The position numbers and the translations under genes are program-made. This document shows positions 53,001 through 63,242 of a stretch of 64,000 nucleotides of DNA, piece by piece. The notes beneath the pieces are model-generated. The model saw nothing but the letters and a program-made list of their open reading frames with translations, was not told where the DNA came from and made no database searches. Positions within the stretch are counted from its first letter, which is position 1. The number at the start of each line of letters is the position of its first letter. Source of the DNA: Nostoc sp. PCC 7107 (GTDB taxonomy: Bacteria; Cyanobacteriota; Cyanobacteriia; Cyanobacteriales; Nostocaceae); the NCBI RefSeq assembly GCF_000316625.1, contig NC_019676.1:3614501-3678500 (forward strand). The letters are read 5' to 3'.

Positions 53001-53268
53001 TCCCATCATTAACAGTAGAAATCATATTATCGATGTTGCCCAACCCAGCGACAGCATCTTCAATTTTTTTCGTCACTTGCGATTCCAGTTCTGCTGGCCC
53101 TGCACCAGGTTGGGTAACAGTCACCGAAACTGCCGGCACATCAATGTTAGGGTTGGTATCAATTCCCAAAGAGGTAAAAGATAACCAACCAACTACTGTC
53201 AAAATTAAAAATAAAACTATTGTGGGAACTGGTTTTTTGATTGACCAAGCCGAGATATTAAAAGACAT
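50092..53268 (-). CDS. RND efflux pump, HAE1/AcrB family
   Basis: A 1058-residue inner-membrane proton-drug antiporter. TM1 is at about 12-32, then large periplasmic loops and two clusters of membrane segments. ALAVGNLVDDAVVEIENMERH carries the proton-relay Asp pair in TM4. Length is typical. It works with the membrane-fusion protein encoded upstream and an outer-membrane TolC-like channel not in this window. It exports hydrophobic compounds; the substrate is unknown. Confidence 0.93.
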   Translation of the reverse strand: MSFNISAWSIKKPVPTIVLFLILTVVGWLSFTSLGIDTNPNIDVPAVSVTVTQPGAGPAELESQVTKKIEDAVAGLGNIDNMISTVNDGKSTTVINFILGTNSDRATNDVRNAIAQIRQNLPQDVNDPIVQRLEFAGGPIIFYAVKSDQRSVEELSNIVDQTISRALLSVKGVAQVKRIGGVDREIRINLDPGRLQSLGITATQVNDQIRAFNINLPGGRAEVGGSEQTIRTLGSAASVNVLQTYEILLPGGGSVPLSSLGNVEDKYADVRQTARLDNQPVVAFQVLRSTGSVVVSVEQGVKAAVAELQKTLPPDVKVDLIFTRADIIRQSYQSTIDELIQASVLAVIVILIFLRDWRATLITAVALPLSMIPTFAVQQALGYTLNNMTLLALALAVGNLVDDAVVEIENMERHIAMGKSPWEAAFDSSDEVGLAVMASAATIIAVFLPVAFMGGVPGQFFQPFGLTVAVSTIFSTMVARMITPMMGAYLLKEKAHTQPSATHAKNRLSQIFYRQTTNQPTKQQFQPYKSLLQTALRHRLTTIAIAIAFFIASLMLLPLIPKGFVDDSDVGISNVSIEVPPGSTLADVSKVVTQTTNIIKQNPIVEKVLATEEINSATLSIQLKPKEERHISQKQFEEQIRPLFQEIPGARISFQSQGPGDSRKGLSIVLRSENPQALNQAADDLEKQMRNLPGLVEVSSTASLVKPEILVIPNPQRAADLGVTVQAIARTASLATIGDNDANLAKFNLSDRQIPIRVQIDPAARADINTIKNLQVPSQNGSLIPLVAVADIKFGSGPATINRYDRARQVAVEANLQGISLGEAVKAVSQLPAMQNLPPGVVQQPSGSAKIMQEIFGRFGGALALAVMCIYAILVLLYNNFLHPLSIMAALPFCLGGALIALMAAQKPLGIYALIGIVLLLGIVTKNSILLVDYTIINMQEGKKQRQALIEAGVSRLRPIMMTSLATIAGTLPLALGIGAGSEVRQPMGIAIMGGFTTSTLLTLVVVPVIFSYIDNFQTWFLNTLRYGFGKKPQPPVEEIDVRGVRSPNNTSVSEIQN

Positions 53269-53427
53269 CTGAAGTATGAAGTCTGAAATTTTATACTTTT
53301 GACAAATGACTATGAACCTATCACCTGTAATACCATTTCACCAAATAAATGATCCCAATAATTTCTCCCCTGCTCCTCTGCCCCTCTGCGGCCTATTTGT
53401 ATCAAACTTAAAGTGAAACGGTATAAC

Positions 53428-54915
53428 CTATCCCCTATCCCCTGTTATAACCCTCACCCGATCGCCATCTTTGAGATAACCTGCACCATCAACGATGACG
53501 CGATCGCCTAATTGCAAGCCATTTTTAATTTCTACTAGTTCATTGTTAATTGGTTCTCCGACCTCAATTTTCTGACTACGGACTAGATCATCACTGGAGA
53601 GGGTGAATATCATTGCACTGCCGTCTGCTTGGGGTTGCACTGCTTTTCGTGGTACTACCATTGCGATCTCGGTATTTGTCGTAATCGCCGCGCGGGCAAA
53701 CATCCCTGGTCTGAGTAAATTGGTTAATGGTAAGTCAATTTTGACAGTTGCTTCTCGTCGTTTATCGTTCACTAGCGGTTGTATTTCTCTCACTCTGCCT
53801 TGCAACTGCACGCGGTTATCAATATCTGAGAAAATTTGCACAGCAGCACCAATTTCTACTTGTGGTAGTTGGATTTCTGGAACATCTGCCTGAAGTTCTA
53901 ATCTGCCATCCCGAATAATCGAAAACAGTTTTTGTGTTCCCCCAATCACCGTACCAACTTGGGTTTGTGGTGGTATACCTGTCACATCACCAATTCTGGC
54001 TAATTTCTCTGCCACAATTCCCGAAATCGGGGCGCGAACTACAGTTTGTTGTAATTGTGTTTGTAATTGTATGGCTTTAGCTACACTGCTACGCACATCA
54101 GCCTTGGCTTTGTAAATATTAGCTTCGGCACTGCCTGTATTAGCTTGAGCGCTGAGAACATTAGCTTGAGCGCCACGAATGTTTTCTTCGGCAACACGTA
54201 CAACTTCGATGGCTGTTTTAACTGTGTAAGCACGAGTATCGAGTTCTTGCAGACTAATTGCCCCAGCAATTGCCAATTTGCGATAACGCAGATAATTCTT
54301 TTGGGCTTCTTCTAACTTAGCCTTGGCTTGTGCTAAATCGGCTTTTTTTTGCCGCACTATTGCCTGATAAGATTCTACAGTGGCTTCTTGGGAGACCATA
54401 CTTGCCTGTCTGGAACCGACATCAGCTTGTTTAGATTCTATTTCGGCTCTGGCTCCACCCATTTGAGCTTGCAGCATAGAATCATCTAAGATTGCCAGAA
54501 CTTGACCCTTTTTGACATAAGTGCCTTCTTTAATATCTTCAGGAATGATTTTGACTTGCAAACCATTGGCTTGGGGTAGCACTGGAATTAAATCGCGGGC
54601 GGCGATTGTGCCTGTAGTATTGAATGTGCGAGACACACGCGTAGCTTCTACTGGGGCGACAGTCACCGTCATTACCGGGTTAGCTTGAGGCGGGACTTTA
54701 TCTGCCACAGCTTTTTGTTGACGTAGTGGAAATTGAGTTAACACCCCCACACCGCCTAGGGCGATCGCTATGCCTAAGCCAATACCTACAAACATCGACG
54801 TTAGCCACGGGCGGTTTTGCTGCTTTGCCTTCTGTTCATCCACCACATTTTCTTCTCGCCTTAGTTCTGGCATACCTTCGTCACTCACGAGACGCACCTC
54901 CACATCTGGAAACAC
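53428..54915 (-). CDS. RND efflux membrane-fusion protein (AcrA/HlyD type)
   Basis: A 495-residue periplasmic adaptor. A membrane segment at about 38-60 is followed by a lipoyl half (GTYVKKGQVLAIL), a long alpha-hairpin (about 140-280), the second lipoyl half (VVRAPISGIVAEKLA) and beta-barrel domains (GMFARAAITT). It bridges the RND pump (the next gene, same strand, 159 bases downstream) to an outer channel. The first 35 residues are cytoplasmic and unusually long. Confidence 0.92.
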   Translation of the reverse strand: MFPDVEVRLVSDEGMPELRREENVVDEQKAKQQNRPWLTSMFVGIGLGIAIALGGVGVLTQFPLRQQKAVADKVPPQANPVMTVTVAPVEATRVSRTFNTTGTIAARDLIPVLPQANGLQVKIIPEDIKEGTYVKKGQVLAILDDSMLQAQMGGARAEIESKQADVGSRQASMVSQEATVESYQAIVRQKKADLAQAKAKLEEAQKNYLRYRKLAIAGAISLQELDTRAYTVKTAIEVVRVAEENIRGAQANVLSAQANTGSAEANIYKAKADVRSSVAKAIQLQTQLQQTVVRAPISGIVAEKLARIGDVTGIPPQTQVGTVIGGTQKLFSIIRDGRLELQADVPEIQLPQVEIGAAVQIFSDIDNRVQLQGRVREIQPLVNDKRREATVKIDLPLTNLLRPGMFARAAITTNTEIAMVVPRKAVQPQADGSAMIFTLSSDDLVRSQKIEVGEPINNELVEIKNGLQLGDRVIVDGAGYLKDGDRVRVITGDRG

Positions 54916-55584
54916 ACAACTGCTGATTATTCTTAAGAAAGTTTGAGACTAATTACCATATATTAAATCTGACCGAAAAATTTGAGATTTTGGATGGGGA
55001 ATTTTCGGTACAAGCCCCACCCCTTCAATGCGGAATTAATCCAAAATACTCGCTGCGCTGTGTACGCTTCGCTAACACCAATCTAAAATCCGACGCTATC
55101 AAGCTTCACACTTTAGGGTGGAGTCAATCCAAAATCCAAAATCGTAAATCCAAAATTGATTGACTTACATCTCCAATTTTGACTGTAAATAATCCCCAAT
55201 ATGATAACCATGACACAAGTCATGTTTTTTATGAGAAATAAAAATAAAAATCAGTAATTATACGTAAATTATTCATCGATATGACTTGAGATTTTTCTCA
55301 CTCAATAACTCTTGTTAGTGTCACACATCCCTTGTATGCAGATCACTTCATTGTGGGTATAAATATGGAAAACTAATGAACGTAGGATAAGCCAAATTAC
55401 ATTTGTTGGCAGTGAACTAAGAAACCATAGCCTATCATGTAATCAAGATTTCAAGGCGAGTAGCATTCACACCCTTATTTAAGTTAAAAAGGATAAATAT
55501 ACCTGCAAGTACTTACTCAAGCCTTGATGTTGGCAATCTTAATAACAAACAAGAGATATTTTTATCCGAACAGAGCAACCAAAT
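54916..55584. other. Non-coding region upstream of the HD-domain gene
   Basis: About 670 bases between divergent genes. It contains several copies of ATCCAAAAT-type dispersed repeats (around 55030-55165) and AT-rich sequence. It should hold promoters for both the efflux pair and the HD gene. No small gene is convincing. Confidence 0.4.
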
Positions 55585-56460
55585 ATGTTCAACGCTACTG
55601 AAATTTTAATTGATGCTTTTGTCAAGCAAATTCGAGAAGGCTACAGTCGCACATACGGCTGCCTCAAAAATGATTATCAAGACATCATAGCCTGGGCTGG
55701 GAGTATGGCGTTGGAAAATATTGCCAATAGCGATGCCCTGTACCATAATGTCGAACACTCTATTTTAGTTACCTTAGTAGGGCAAGAAATTCTACGTGGC
55801 AAACACATCCGCGAAGGTGGTGTTTCTAGTGAAGATTGGTTGCACTTTATTATCTCCTTGGTTTGCCATGATATTGGTTATGTCAAAGGAGTTTGCCGCC
55901 AAGACCAAGAAGCATCAGGCTTATATGCTACAGGTAAAAATGGCAGAATGATTTCCCTGCATCCTGGTGCTTCTGATGCCAGTCTCACACCTTATCATGT
56001 TGATCGAGCCAAGCTGTTTATTGATGAGCGTTTTGGTGGTCACAAGCTGATAGATGGTGAGGTGATTAAAAGCAATATTGAATGGACTCGCTTTCCCGTA
56101 CCCACAGCCGAAGATCATCAAGATACTGTTAACTTTGCTGGCTTAGTACGGGCTGCTGATTTAATTGGACAACTGAGTGACCCCCGTTACCTGAAAAAAA
56201 TTACCTCGTTGTACTACGAATTTGAAGAAACTGGGATGAATAAAGTCTTAGGCTATGAAACCCCAGCCGATTTACGCAAAAATTACGCCAAATTTTACTG
56301 GAATGGTGTTCATCCTTATATTAAGGATAGTTTGCGTTACTTATCGCTCACCCAACAAGGTAAACAAGTAATGGCGAATCTCTACTCGAATGTGTTTGTT
56401 GTTGAACATGAAAAAAGTCAAGAAGAACATCTGTACATGATTGAACAATTACATGCTTAG
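55585..56460 (+). CDS. HD-domain metal-dependent phosphohydrolase
   Basis: A 291-residue soluble protein. YHNVEHS and VCHDIGYVKG give the His and His-Asp metal ligands of an HD domain; a further Asp lies in VRAADLIGQL. HD proteins hydrolyse nucleotides or cyclic dinucleotides. The family is conserved in cyanobacteria, but the substrate is unknown. GGTAAAAATGGCA-type features do not add information. No partner is adjacent. Confidence 0.82.
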   Translation: MFNATEILIDAFVKQIREGYSRTYGCLKNDYQDIIAWAGSMALENIANSDALYHNVEHSILVTLVGQEILRGKHIREGGVSSEDWLHFIISLVCHDIGYVKGVCRQDQEASGLYATGKNGRMISLHPGASDASLTPYHVDRAKLFIDERFGGHKLIDGEVIKSNIEWTRFPVPTAEDHQDTVNFAGLVRAADLIGQLSDPRYLKKITSLYYEFEETGMNKVLGYETPADLRKNYAKFYWNGVHPYIKDSLRYLSLTQQGKQVMANLYSNVFVVEHEKSQEEHLYMIEQLHA

Positions 56461-56539
56461 ATTGTAGTCATTGGTCATTAGTCATTAGTACACTTAAACA
56501 ACAAATGACCAATGACAAAGAACAAAGGACAAGTAAATT

Positions 56540-57658
56540 ATGAATTGGTGGCAAAGACTGAAGAAAAATCCTTTGGCGCGATTTGGAGCAATTTTACTGT
56601 TAATTTTCTATGTAGCGGTGATTGCAGCTGATTTCGTTGCTCCTTACGACCCATATATTTCACAGCCAAATGGTTCACTGCTACCACCAACAAAAATTTA
56701 TTGGGTTTCCCAGTCTTCCAAAAAATTTATCGGCCCGCATATTTACCCCACAACTCAAGGTAATACTGATATAAATACAGGCGATCGCCAATTAATTGTA
56801 GATTTTACTAAGCCCTCTCCTTTACGTTTATTTATATCTGGGCCGGAATACCATCTATTACAGATGAGTTTACCACTACCACCCAAATGGGATGAAGTCA
56901 CAGTTTTTTCGGGAATTCCCTTAAATTGGCATTTATTTGGCGCAGATAATGGCGTAAGATTGAACATTTTTGGCACTGATGACCAAGGACGTGACCAATT
57001 CAGTCGGTTGCTACATGGTGGCCGCATTAGTTTGTTTATTGGGATTATCGGCGTAGTTTTTACTTTCCCTCTAGGTCTGCTATTGGGTGGGATTTCGGGC
57101 TATTTTGGGGGTTGGCTAGATAGTGTCATCATGCGTTTTGCAGAAGTCCTGATGACTTTCCCCAGTATTTATCTGTTGGTGACATTAGGTGCAGTTTTAC
57201 CACCTGGCTTAAGTAGTACCCAGCGCTTTTTATTAATTGTCATTATTACTTCTGTTATTAGTTGGGCTGGTTTAGCTAGGGTAATTCGAGGACAGGTACT
57301 TTCTATTAAAGAACGGGAATTTGTTCAAGCTGCACGGGCAATGGGTGGAAATCCACTTTACATCATTGTCCGTCACGTTCTGCCTCAAACTGCTACTTAT
57401 GTAATTATTTCTGCAACCTTATCAGTTCCTAGTTTTATTAGTGCTGAAGCTGTATTAAGTTTGATTGGTTTAGGAATTCAACAGCCAGATCCTTCTTGGG
57501 GTAATATGCTCACCCTAGCCAGTAATGCTTCAATTTTGGTACTCCAACCTTGGTTAATTTGGCCGCCAGCGGTGCTAATTATTTTGACAGTATTAGCATT
57601 TAACTTACTAGGTGATGGCTTAAGAGATGCTCTCGATCCCCGCAGTTTGCAAAGATAA
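56540..57658 (+). CDS. ABC transporter permease, OppC/DppC family
   Basis: A 372-residue inner-membrane permease. N-terminal TM at about 15-32, a periplasmic insert of about 120 residues and five further membrane segments; the EAA loop reads EREFVQAARAMGGNPLYII. It belongs to dipeptide/oligopeptide or nickel uptake systems. The partner permease, ATPases and binding protein are not here, as is common for scattered cyanobacterial transporters. The long loop is unusual for DppC. Confidence 0.87.
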   Translation: MNWWQRLKKNPLARFGAILLLIFYVAVIAADFVAPYDPYISQPNGSLLPPTKIYWVSQSSKKFIGPHIYPTTQGNTDINTGDRQLIVDFTKPSPLRLFISGPEYHLLQMSLPLPPKWDEVTVFSGIPLNWHLFGADNGVRLNIFGTDDQGRDQFSRLLHGGRISLFIGIIGVVFTFPLGLLLGGISGYFGGWLDSVIMRFAEVLMTFPSIYLLVTLGAVLPPGLSSTQRFLLIVIITSVISWAGLARVIRGQVLSIKEREFVQAARAMGGNPLYIIVRHVLPQTATYVIISATLSVPSFISAEAVLSLIGLGIQQPDPSWGNMLTLASNASILVLQPWLIWPPAVLIILTVLAFNLLGDGLRDALDPRSLQR

Positions 57659-57832
57659 GGGGAAGTATTAAGTCTGAAGTGAGAAGTCTGAAGTGTGAAA
57701 TTGCATACTTCAGGCTTTTGACTATTGACAAATGACAAATGACAGAAACTTTGTCGTGTCATAATGATTCAAGCAATCCTCTTTAAAGAGATTGAAACCT
57801 AGAACAAAAAAGAACTACCGTGCGATAAACTC

Positions 57833-59944
57833 ATGCAGCCTGAACCGCAAGTCAACATCCTTTTGGTAGATGACAAACTAGAAAATTTGTTGGCCTTAGA
57901 AGCAATTTTAGAAAGACTGGGAGAAAAGTTAGTAAAAGCCACTTCTGGAGCAGAAGCTTTGCGGTGTCTTCTGCATCAAGATTTTGCGGTAATTTTGCTG
58001 GATGTGCAAATGCCGGGAATGGATGGCTTTGAAACTGCTAACCTGATTCGTAGTCGAGAGCGATCGCGACAAACTCCAATTATTTTTCTGACAGCCTTTA
58101 GCACCAGTGACCAAATGCTATTTAAAGGTTATGCTCTGGGTGCAGTTGATTATTTGCTTAAACCCATAGATACGAATATATTAATATCAAAAGTTACAGT
58201 CTTTGTTGAGCTATTTAAAAAAACTCAAGCTATTAAAGAACAAGCAAATCAACTAGCAGCTGTTAATGCAGAACTACGTCAAAGTGAAGAGCGATTTCGT
58301 TCCCTTAGCACTTGTTCTCCTGTGGGTATTTTTGAAATGGATACAGATGGCAAATGTAGGTATACAAATCCTCACTATCAGGCCATTTGTGGTTTGACTG
58401 CGGTAGAAAGTTTAGAAAAACAATGGCTCGAATTTGTTCATCCAAATGATCAAGAACGGGCGATCGCTAGTTGGTCTAAATATCTCGATATAGGTAGCCA
58501 AAACTACTCGGAAGATTTTCAATTTCTCCCAGCTAATGGTCATCTTCGTTGGGTACAGGTGCGTTCATCACGCATGGTTTCGGCTCAAGGAAAATTGCTG
58601 GGATATGTCGGTACTCTCGAAGACATTACAGAACGCAAGCAAGCTGAAGAAGTCCGCGCCCAAGTAATTCGAGAACAAACAGCTAGACAAGAAGCAGAAG
58701 CCGCAAATCGGATGAAGGATGAGTTTCTCGCAGTGCTGTCTCATGAACTCCGTACACCGTTGACTTCGATGCTTGGCTGGTCAAAAATTCTGCGTTCTAA
58801 GAAACTGGATGATAAAGCCACCGCTAAAGCTTTAGAAGCAATTGAACGCAATGCCACATCTCAGGTGCAACTCATTGAAGATATTTTAGATGTATCGCGG
58901 ATTATTCGCGGTCAACTAAAACTGAATTTATGTGCGGTGAACTTAATTTCTGTAATGGAAGCAGCCCTAGAAGCAGTGCGCCCCTTAGCAGAAGCTAAAA
59001 ACATTCAAATCAATACGATTCTCGATTCTTCCATTGGTTCAGTTTGCGGTGATCCAGTCCGTTTACAACAAGTAGTCTGGAATCTCCTAACTAATGCCAT
59101 TAAGTTTACACCCAAAGATGGTAATGTTGCCGTCCATGTAGAACTGATGCAACTCACAGGTAAGGAGTCTAGTAGGCAAGTTCCCGCTGGGGAAATTGTA
59201 CTCTCCTCTGGCTTGTCTCCCATACGATTTTTTACATCTTCCTATGCTCAAATTCAGATAATTGATACAGGTATTGGCATCGAACCAGACTTTTTACCCA
59301 AAGTATTTGAACGATTCCGTCAGGCAGACAGTACTACTACGCGATCGCACAACGGATTAGGCTTAGGACTAGCGATTGTGCGACATCTGGTAGAACTACA
59401 CAGTGGCATAATTCTCGCAGATAGCCCAGGTAAAGGACAAGGCGCAACTTTTACCTTAAGACTACCACTGATGCCAAGCAGCAGTATTGATGGTAAAGCC
59501 GAAAATTCTCCTTCTTGTACAGTGGATACTACACCCCTAGCCGGATTAAAGGTCTTGGTTGTAGATGATGAAACCGATAGCCGGAATTTTTTAGCATTTA
59601 TGTTTGAAGAGTATGGCGCAAATGCTACAGCAGTGGCATCAGTTGATACAGCCTTGGCAATCCTCGAACAAACAAAGCCTCATATCCTCGTTAGCGACAT
59701 CAGTATATCAGGTCAAGATAGTTACAATTTAATCCAAACAATCCGCGCCTTAGCACCCGAAAATGGTGGTAACATTCCCGCGATCGCTTTAACTGCTTTT
59801 TCCCGCGAAGAAGACCGCTTAAAAATTCTCGCCGCGGGCTTTCAGCATTACTTAACTAAACCGATTGACCCTGAAAATTTGATTAATGTAGTTACTAGTG
59901 TTATCAAGAAGAATTCAGCAGTCAGAATTCAGCAGTCAGAATAA
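57833..59944 (+). CDS. Hybrid histidine kinase (REC-PAS-HisKA-HATPase-REC)
   Basis: A 703-residue cytoplasmic protein. Receiver 1 (about 8-125, Asp57 in LLDVQMPGMDG), a PAS/PAC domain (about 150-270), HisKA (SHELRTPL), an ATPase domain (NAIKFT, IDTGIGI, GLGLGLA) and receiver 2 (about 575-695) with Asp in VSDISISGQDS, where the usual Met-Pro is replaced. No membrane segment, so it senses a cytoplasmic signal or a partner. Confidence 0.9.
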   Translation: MQPEPQVNILLVDDKLENLLALEAILERLGEKLVKATSGAEALRCLLHQDFAVILLDVQMPGMDGFETANLIRSRERSRQTPIIFLTAFSTSDQMLFKGYALGAVDYLLKPIDTNILISKVTVFVELFKKTQAIKEQANQLAAVNAELRQSEERFRSLSTCSPVGIFEMDTDGKCRYTNPHYQAICGLTAVESLEKQWLEFVHPNDQERAIASWSKYLDIGSQNYSEDFQFLPANGHLRWVQVRSSRMVSAQGKLLGYVGTLEDITERKQAEEVRAQVIREQTARQEAEAANRMKDEFLAVLSHELRTPLTSMLGWSKILRSKKLDDKATAKALEAIERNATSQVQLIEDILDVSRIIRGQLKLNLCAVNLISVMEAALEAVRPLAEAKNIQINTILDSSIGSVCGDPVRLQQVVWNLLTNAIKFTPKDGNVAVHVELMQLTGKESSRQVPAGEIVLSSGLSPIRFFTSSYAQIQIIDTGIGIEPDFLPKVFERFRQADSTTTRSHNGLGLGLAIVRHLVELHSGIILADSPGKGQGATFTLRLPLMPSSSIDGKAENSPSCTVDTTPLAGLKVLVVDDETDSRNFLAFMFEEYGANATAVASVDTALAILEQTKPHILVSDISISGQDSYNLIQTIRALAPENGGNIPAIALTAFSREEDRLKILAAGFQHYLTKPIDPENLINVVTSVIKKNSAVRIQQSE

Positions 59945-59998
59945 TGAGAAAAGTGGGTTGGGTTAAGCGACAGCAAAACCCTTACACCCTGTTTATAA

Positions 59999-60607
59999 TT
60001 AACTCGCAGCTAACTTACCCCACCCGACATAAGGTAATTTTGTAGCTGTAGCGCGAATTTGTTCAGCGTTAGCAACTAACTGACCGCAAGCATCCCAACT
60101 ACCAGAAACAAACATATTTCTCGAACCTTCACCCATGAAAACTGGTGCGGTAAAGTCACCCAGTTGCACTTGTAAGGTTTCTAAATTTACTGTTAGCGTT
60201 GCTTGGGGATTAGCTGTTACTAATTCTTGGAGTTTTTTTACAGTCGCCGCCTCAGCCGTGACGCAAGGTACACCAATAGCCACACAATTACCCAAGAAGA
60301 TTTCCGCAAAGCTTTCACCAATTAAAGCTTTAATACCCCATTTTGCGATCGCTTGAGGTGCGTGTTCTCGTGATGAACCGCAGCCAAAGTTACGGTTCAC
60401 AATTAACACATTGGCATTTTGATATTGGGGTTGATCAAAAGGATGTTCACCTTTTAAAGCTGTGCGGTCATCGATAAACGCGTTTTCGCCCAAACCATCG
60501 AAGGTAATCGCCTTTAAAAAACGGGCTGGAATAATCCGGTCTGTATCAATATCATTACCAACTAAAGGTATGGCTTGCCCCGATACTTGTTTAACTTCAC
60601 TTCCCAT
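59999..60607 (-). CDS. leuD: 3-isopropylmalate dehydratase small subunit
   Basis: A 202-residue small subunit of isopropylmalate isomerase (leucine synthesis). [14 protein letters not shown] and [12 protein letters not shown] are family motifs. Start ATG 60607 (MGSEVKQ) is chosen; 51 extra upstream codons would be non-homologous. leuC ends about 190 bases upstream on the same strand, so the genes probably form an operon. Confidence 0.93.
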   Translation of the reverse strand: MGSEVKQVSGQAIPLVGNDIDTDRIIPARFLKAITFDGLGENAFIDDRTALKGEHPFDQPQYQNANVLIVNRNFGCGSSREHAPQAIAKWGIKALIGESFAEIFLGNCVAIGVPCVTAEAATVKKLQELVTANPQATLTVNLETLQVQLGDFTAPVFMGEGSRNMFVSGSWDACGQLVANAEQIRATATKLPYVGWGKLAAS

Positions 60608-60792
60608 AATTTTCTTTGCGCCTTTGCGCCTTTGCGCGAGATAAAAAAGATGTGGTTTGCAAACGCAGAGTGTCGCTGAGGTCAACGCGGTGAGACCAGC
60701 CCCCGTCTTGGCGGTTTCCGTCACGATGGGGAACTGGCGAACCCGAAGGGAGGTACACATTTTACCTCCTGCCTTCTGCCTCCTGCCTTCTC

Positions 60793-62196
60793 CTACAGCA
60801 AGTCGCGTACATCAGCAACTTCGCCTGTAATGGCCGCCGTCGCCACCATCGCCGGACTCATCAGTAATGTGCGACCAGAGGATGAACCTTGTCTTCCTTT
60901 AAAGTTGCGGTTAGAAGAAGAAGCACTGATTTGTCTACCTTGGAGTTTGTCGGGGTTCATGGCTAAACACATTGAACACCCTGGTTCGCGCCATTCAAAA
61001 CCCGCTGCGGCAAAGATTTTGTCTAATCCTTCGGCTTCGGCTGCTGCTTTCACTCGTTCGGAACCGGGGACAACAAAGGCTTTGACTCCTTCTGCTACAC
61101 GGCGACCTTGGGCAATTTTTGCTGCTTCTCTGAGGTCGCTAATTCTCCCGTTAGTGCAGCTACCAATAAAGCAGACATCAATTTTTGTGCCTTTAATGGG
61201 TTGACCGGGTAACAAATCCATATAGCGATAAGCTTCTTCAGCAACAAAGCGGTCTTCTTCAGGAAGTTCTTCGGGTTTGGGGATGAACTGATTAATTCCA
61301 ATACCTTGACCGGGGGTAATTCCCCAGGTGACAGTAGGGGGAATCTCGGCTGCGTTGAAAACAACTACATCATCATATTCTGCATCAGACTCACTTTTAA
61401 TAGATTCCCACCAACTTACTGCTTGATCCCAATCAGCACCTTTGGGGGCAAAGTCTCTATCTTGGAGATAATCGTAGGTAATTTGATCAGGATTGACGTA
61501 ACCACATCTTGCACCACCTTCGATCGCCATATTACAGACTGTCATGCGTTCTTCCATGTTCATCTGTTCAAAGGTCGTCCCAGCAAATTCGTAGGCGTAA
61601 CCAACACCACCTTTTACACCGAGGGTGCGGATAACGTGCAGAATCACATCTTTGGCATAAACGCCGGGGTTAAGAGTGCCGTTAACTTCAATTTTGCGGA
61701 CTTTGAGTTTAGCGAGGGCGAGGGTTTGCGAGGCGAGAACATCACGAACTTGGCTTGTTCCAATCCCAAAAGCGATCGCTCCAAATGCACCATGACTGGA
61801 TGTATGACTATCACCACAGGCGATCGTCATTCCTGGCTGGGTTAATCCTAATTCTGGGGCGATGACGTGGACTATACCTTGATTACCGGAACCAATATTA
61901 TAAAAAGTTAAGTCATTTTCTTGACAATTCTGTTCCAGGGCTTGAATCATTGCTTCTGCCACGCTATCGGCAAAAGGACGTGCCTGGTTATCTGTGGGAA
62001 CAATGTGATCTACTGTAGCTACGGTGCGTTGGGGAAACAGTACCTTCAGACCTCGTTCGCGCAACATCGCAAAGGCTTGGGGACTGGTAACTTCATGAAT
62101 TAGATGCAGGCCGATAAATAGTTGCGTCAGCCCTGAAGGAAGTGTACCAACGGTGTGTAAGTCCCAAACTTTATCAAACAGGGTGCCTTTGCTCAT
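60793..62196 (-). CDS. leuC: 3-isopropylmalate dehydratase large subunit
   Basis: A 467-residue aconitase-family enzyme converting 2- to 3-isopropylmalate. [4Fe-4S] ligands are in FIGSCTNGR and [24 protein letters not shown] is conserved. Full length. It is paired with leuD downstream. Confidence 0.95.
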   Translation of the reverse strand: MSKGTLFDKVWDLHTVGTLPSGLTQLFIGLHLIHEVTSPQAFAMLRERGLKVLFPQRTVATVDHIVPTDNQARPFADSVAEAMIQALEQNCQENDLTFYNIGSGNQGIVHVIAPELGLTQPGMTIACGDSHTSSHGAFGAIAFGIGTSQVRDVLASQTLALAKLKVRKIEVNGTLNPGVYAKDVILHVIRTLGVKGGVGYAYEFAGTTFEQMNMEERMTVCNMAIEGGARCGYVNPDQITYDYLQDRDFAPKGADWDQAVSWWESIKSESDAEYDDVVVFNAAEIPPTVTWGITPGQGIGINQFIPKPEELPEEDRFVAEEAYRYMDLLPGQPIKGTKIDVCFIGSCTNGRISDLREAAKIAQGRRVAEGVKAFVVPGSERVKAAAEAEGLDKIFAAAGFEWREPGCSMCLAMNPDKLQGRQISASSSNRNFKGRQGSSSGRTLLMSPAMVATAAITGEVADVRDLL

Positions 62197-62377
62197 AGGT
62201 CAATCGTTATTTAACGAGTCAGGATTTTTATCGTATCAAAAAAGCACCAGACTTTTGTGACTTTTATTGTATTCATGATAGGGCGTAAGTCGGGAGAAAT
62301 ACACCAAACTCAGTTATGAAACGTAAATAGGCGAGAAAACTTTACCCATGACCAATAACAAATGACAGCCCTCAGCC

Positions 62378-62809
62378 TCAACTAAACATCTGGCATGATT
62401 TTCGATTTACCACAAAGATATTACGATTAAGCTCTCCAAATCGTTCATAGATAAATTTATCAACGCTTTGCATAGTTAAGTAAATTCCCAAACCTCCTGC
62501 TAATCTTCGTTCTAAAGGCTGACAAAAATTATCTGGGGCTGATTGTTGAGTGGGATCGAAGCGATCGCCACTATCTTCCAAAAAAATTTTTAAACATTCC
62601 TCTTCCAAATGCGCTTGCACATTCAAACAACCAGGAAATGTGGCTTTTCCATAACCATAGATAATAGTATTAGTAGCAATTTCATCTACTGCTAGGCGTA
62701 AGTTGTAAGACGTTTTTTTATCCAACCCCGCGACTGCTGCTGCTGTCATGACATATTCGGCGATCGCGGTTAATGATTCGAGTGTTCCAGGTACAATCAA
62801 AGGTTCCAT
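62378..62809 (-). CDS. Anti-sigma-type serine kinase (RsbW-like ATPase)
   Basis: A 143-residue HATPase_c protein. NLRLAVDEIATNTIIYGYG is the N-box and GDRFDPTQ and RRLAGGLGIYLT give the G1/G2 parts. RsbW-like kinases phosphorylate a STAS partner; one is encoded just upstream on the same strand. The target sigma factor or phosphatase is unknown. Confidence 0.85.
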   Translation of the reverse strand: MEPLIVPGTLESLTAIAEYVMTAAAVAGLDKKTSYNLRLAVDEIATNTIIYGYGKATFPGCLNVQAHLEEECLKIFLEDSGDRFDPTQQSAPDNFCQPLERRLAGGLGIYLTMQSVDKFIYERFGELNRNIFVVNRKSCQMFS

Positions 62810-62854
62810 AGTTATGCCGATATGTTAGTGAACAACACGATTTGATACCTGTTC

Positions 62855-63193
62855 TTAGCTTGAAAATACTTGCTCTTCAACATATTCATCTAGAAGAATC
62901 ACACCTTGATTGCATCCTGTCTTATTCAAAGTGTCAATTACTTGTTCTTGTAGTCCCACCATACAGATATCAACGTTTGCTCCCATTTTTTGTTTAGCAA
63001 AAATCAGCACTCGCAAACCAGCGCTGGACATATAATCCAATTTCTGCATCATCAGAACTAACTTGTCGGGATTGACTGCCACAGTTTTCTCTATTTCCTT
63101 CTGGAAAAGTGGTGCAGAATTGGCATCTAACTCTCCTAAGAGAGTGATTATGGCGGTACGTTGGTTAATTTTCAGTGTAGTGTGGAATGACAT
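62855..63193 (-). CDS. STAS-domain anti-sigma factor antagonist
   Basis: A 112-residue STAS protein. MQKLDYMSSAGLRVLIFAK holds the conserved Ser region (SS) phosphorylated by RsbW-type kinases. It is encoded 45 bases before the kinase gene, so they are likely partners in a switch. Length is normal. Confidence 0.88.
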   Translation of the reverse strand: MSFHTTLKINQRTAIITLLGELDANSAPLFQKEIEKTVAVNPDKLVLMMQKLDYMSSAGLRVLIFAKQKMGANVDICMVGLQEQVIDTLNKTGCNQGVILLDEYVEEQVFSS

Positions 63194-63242
63194 AATTTCT
63201 CCTATTTTATTGAGAATAAAAGCGTTAATTCTTGATTACTCA

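Noticed and set aside
62197-62377. Search for a leucine leader peptide upstream of leuC
   Set aside because: No Leu-rich short ORF and no terminator/antiterminator pair found on the minus strand.
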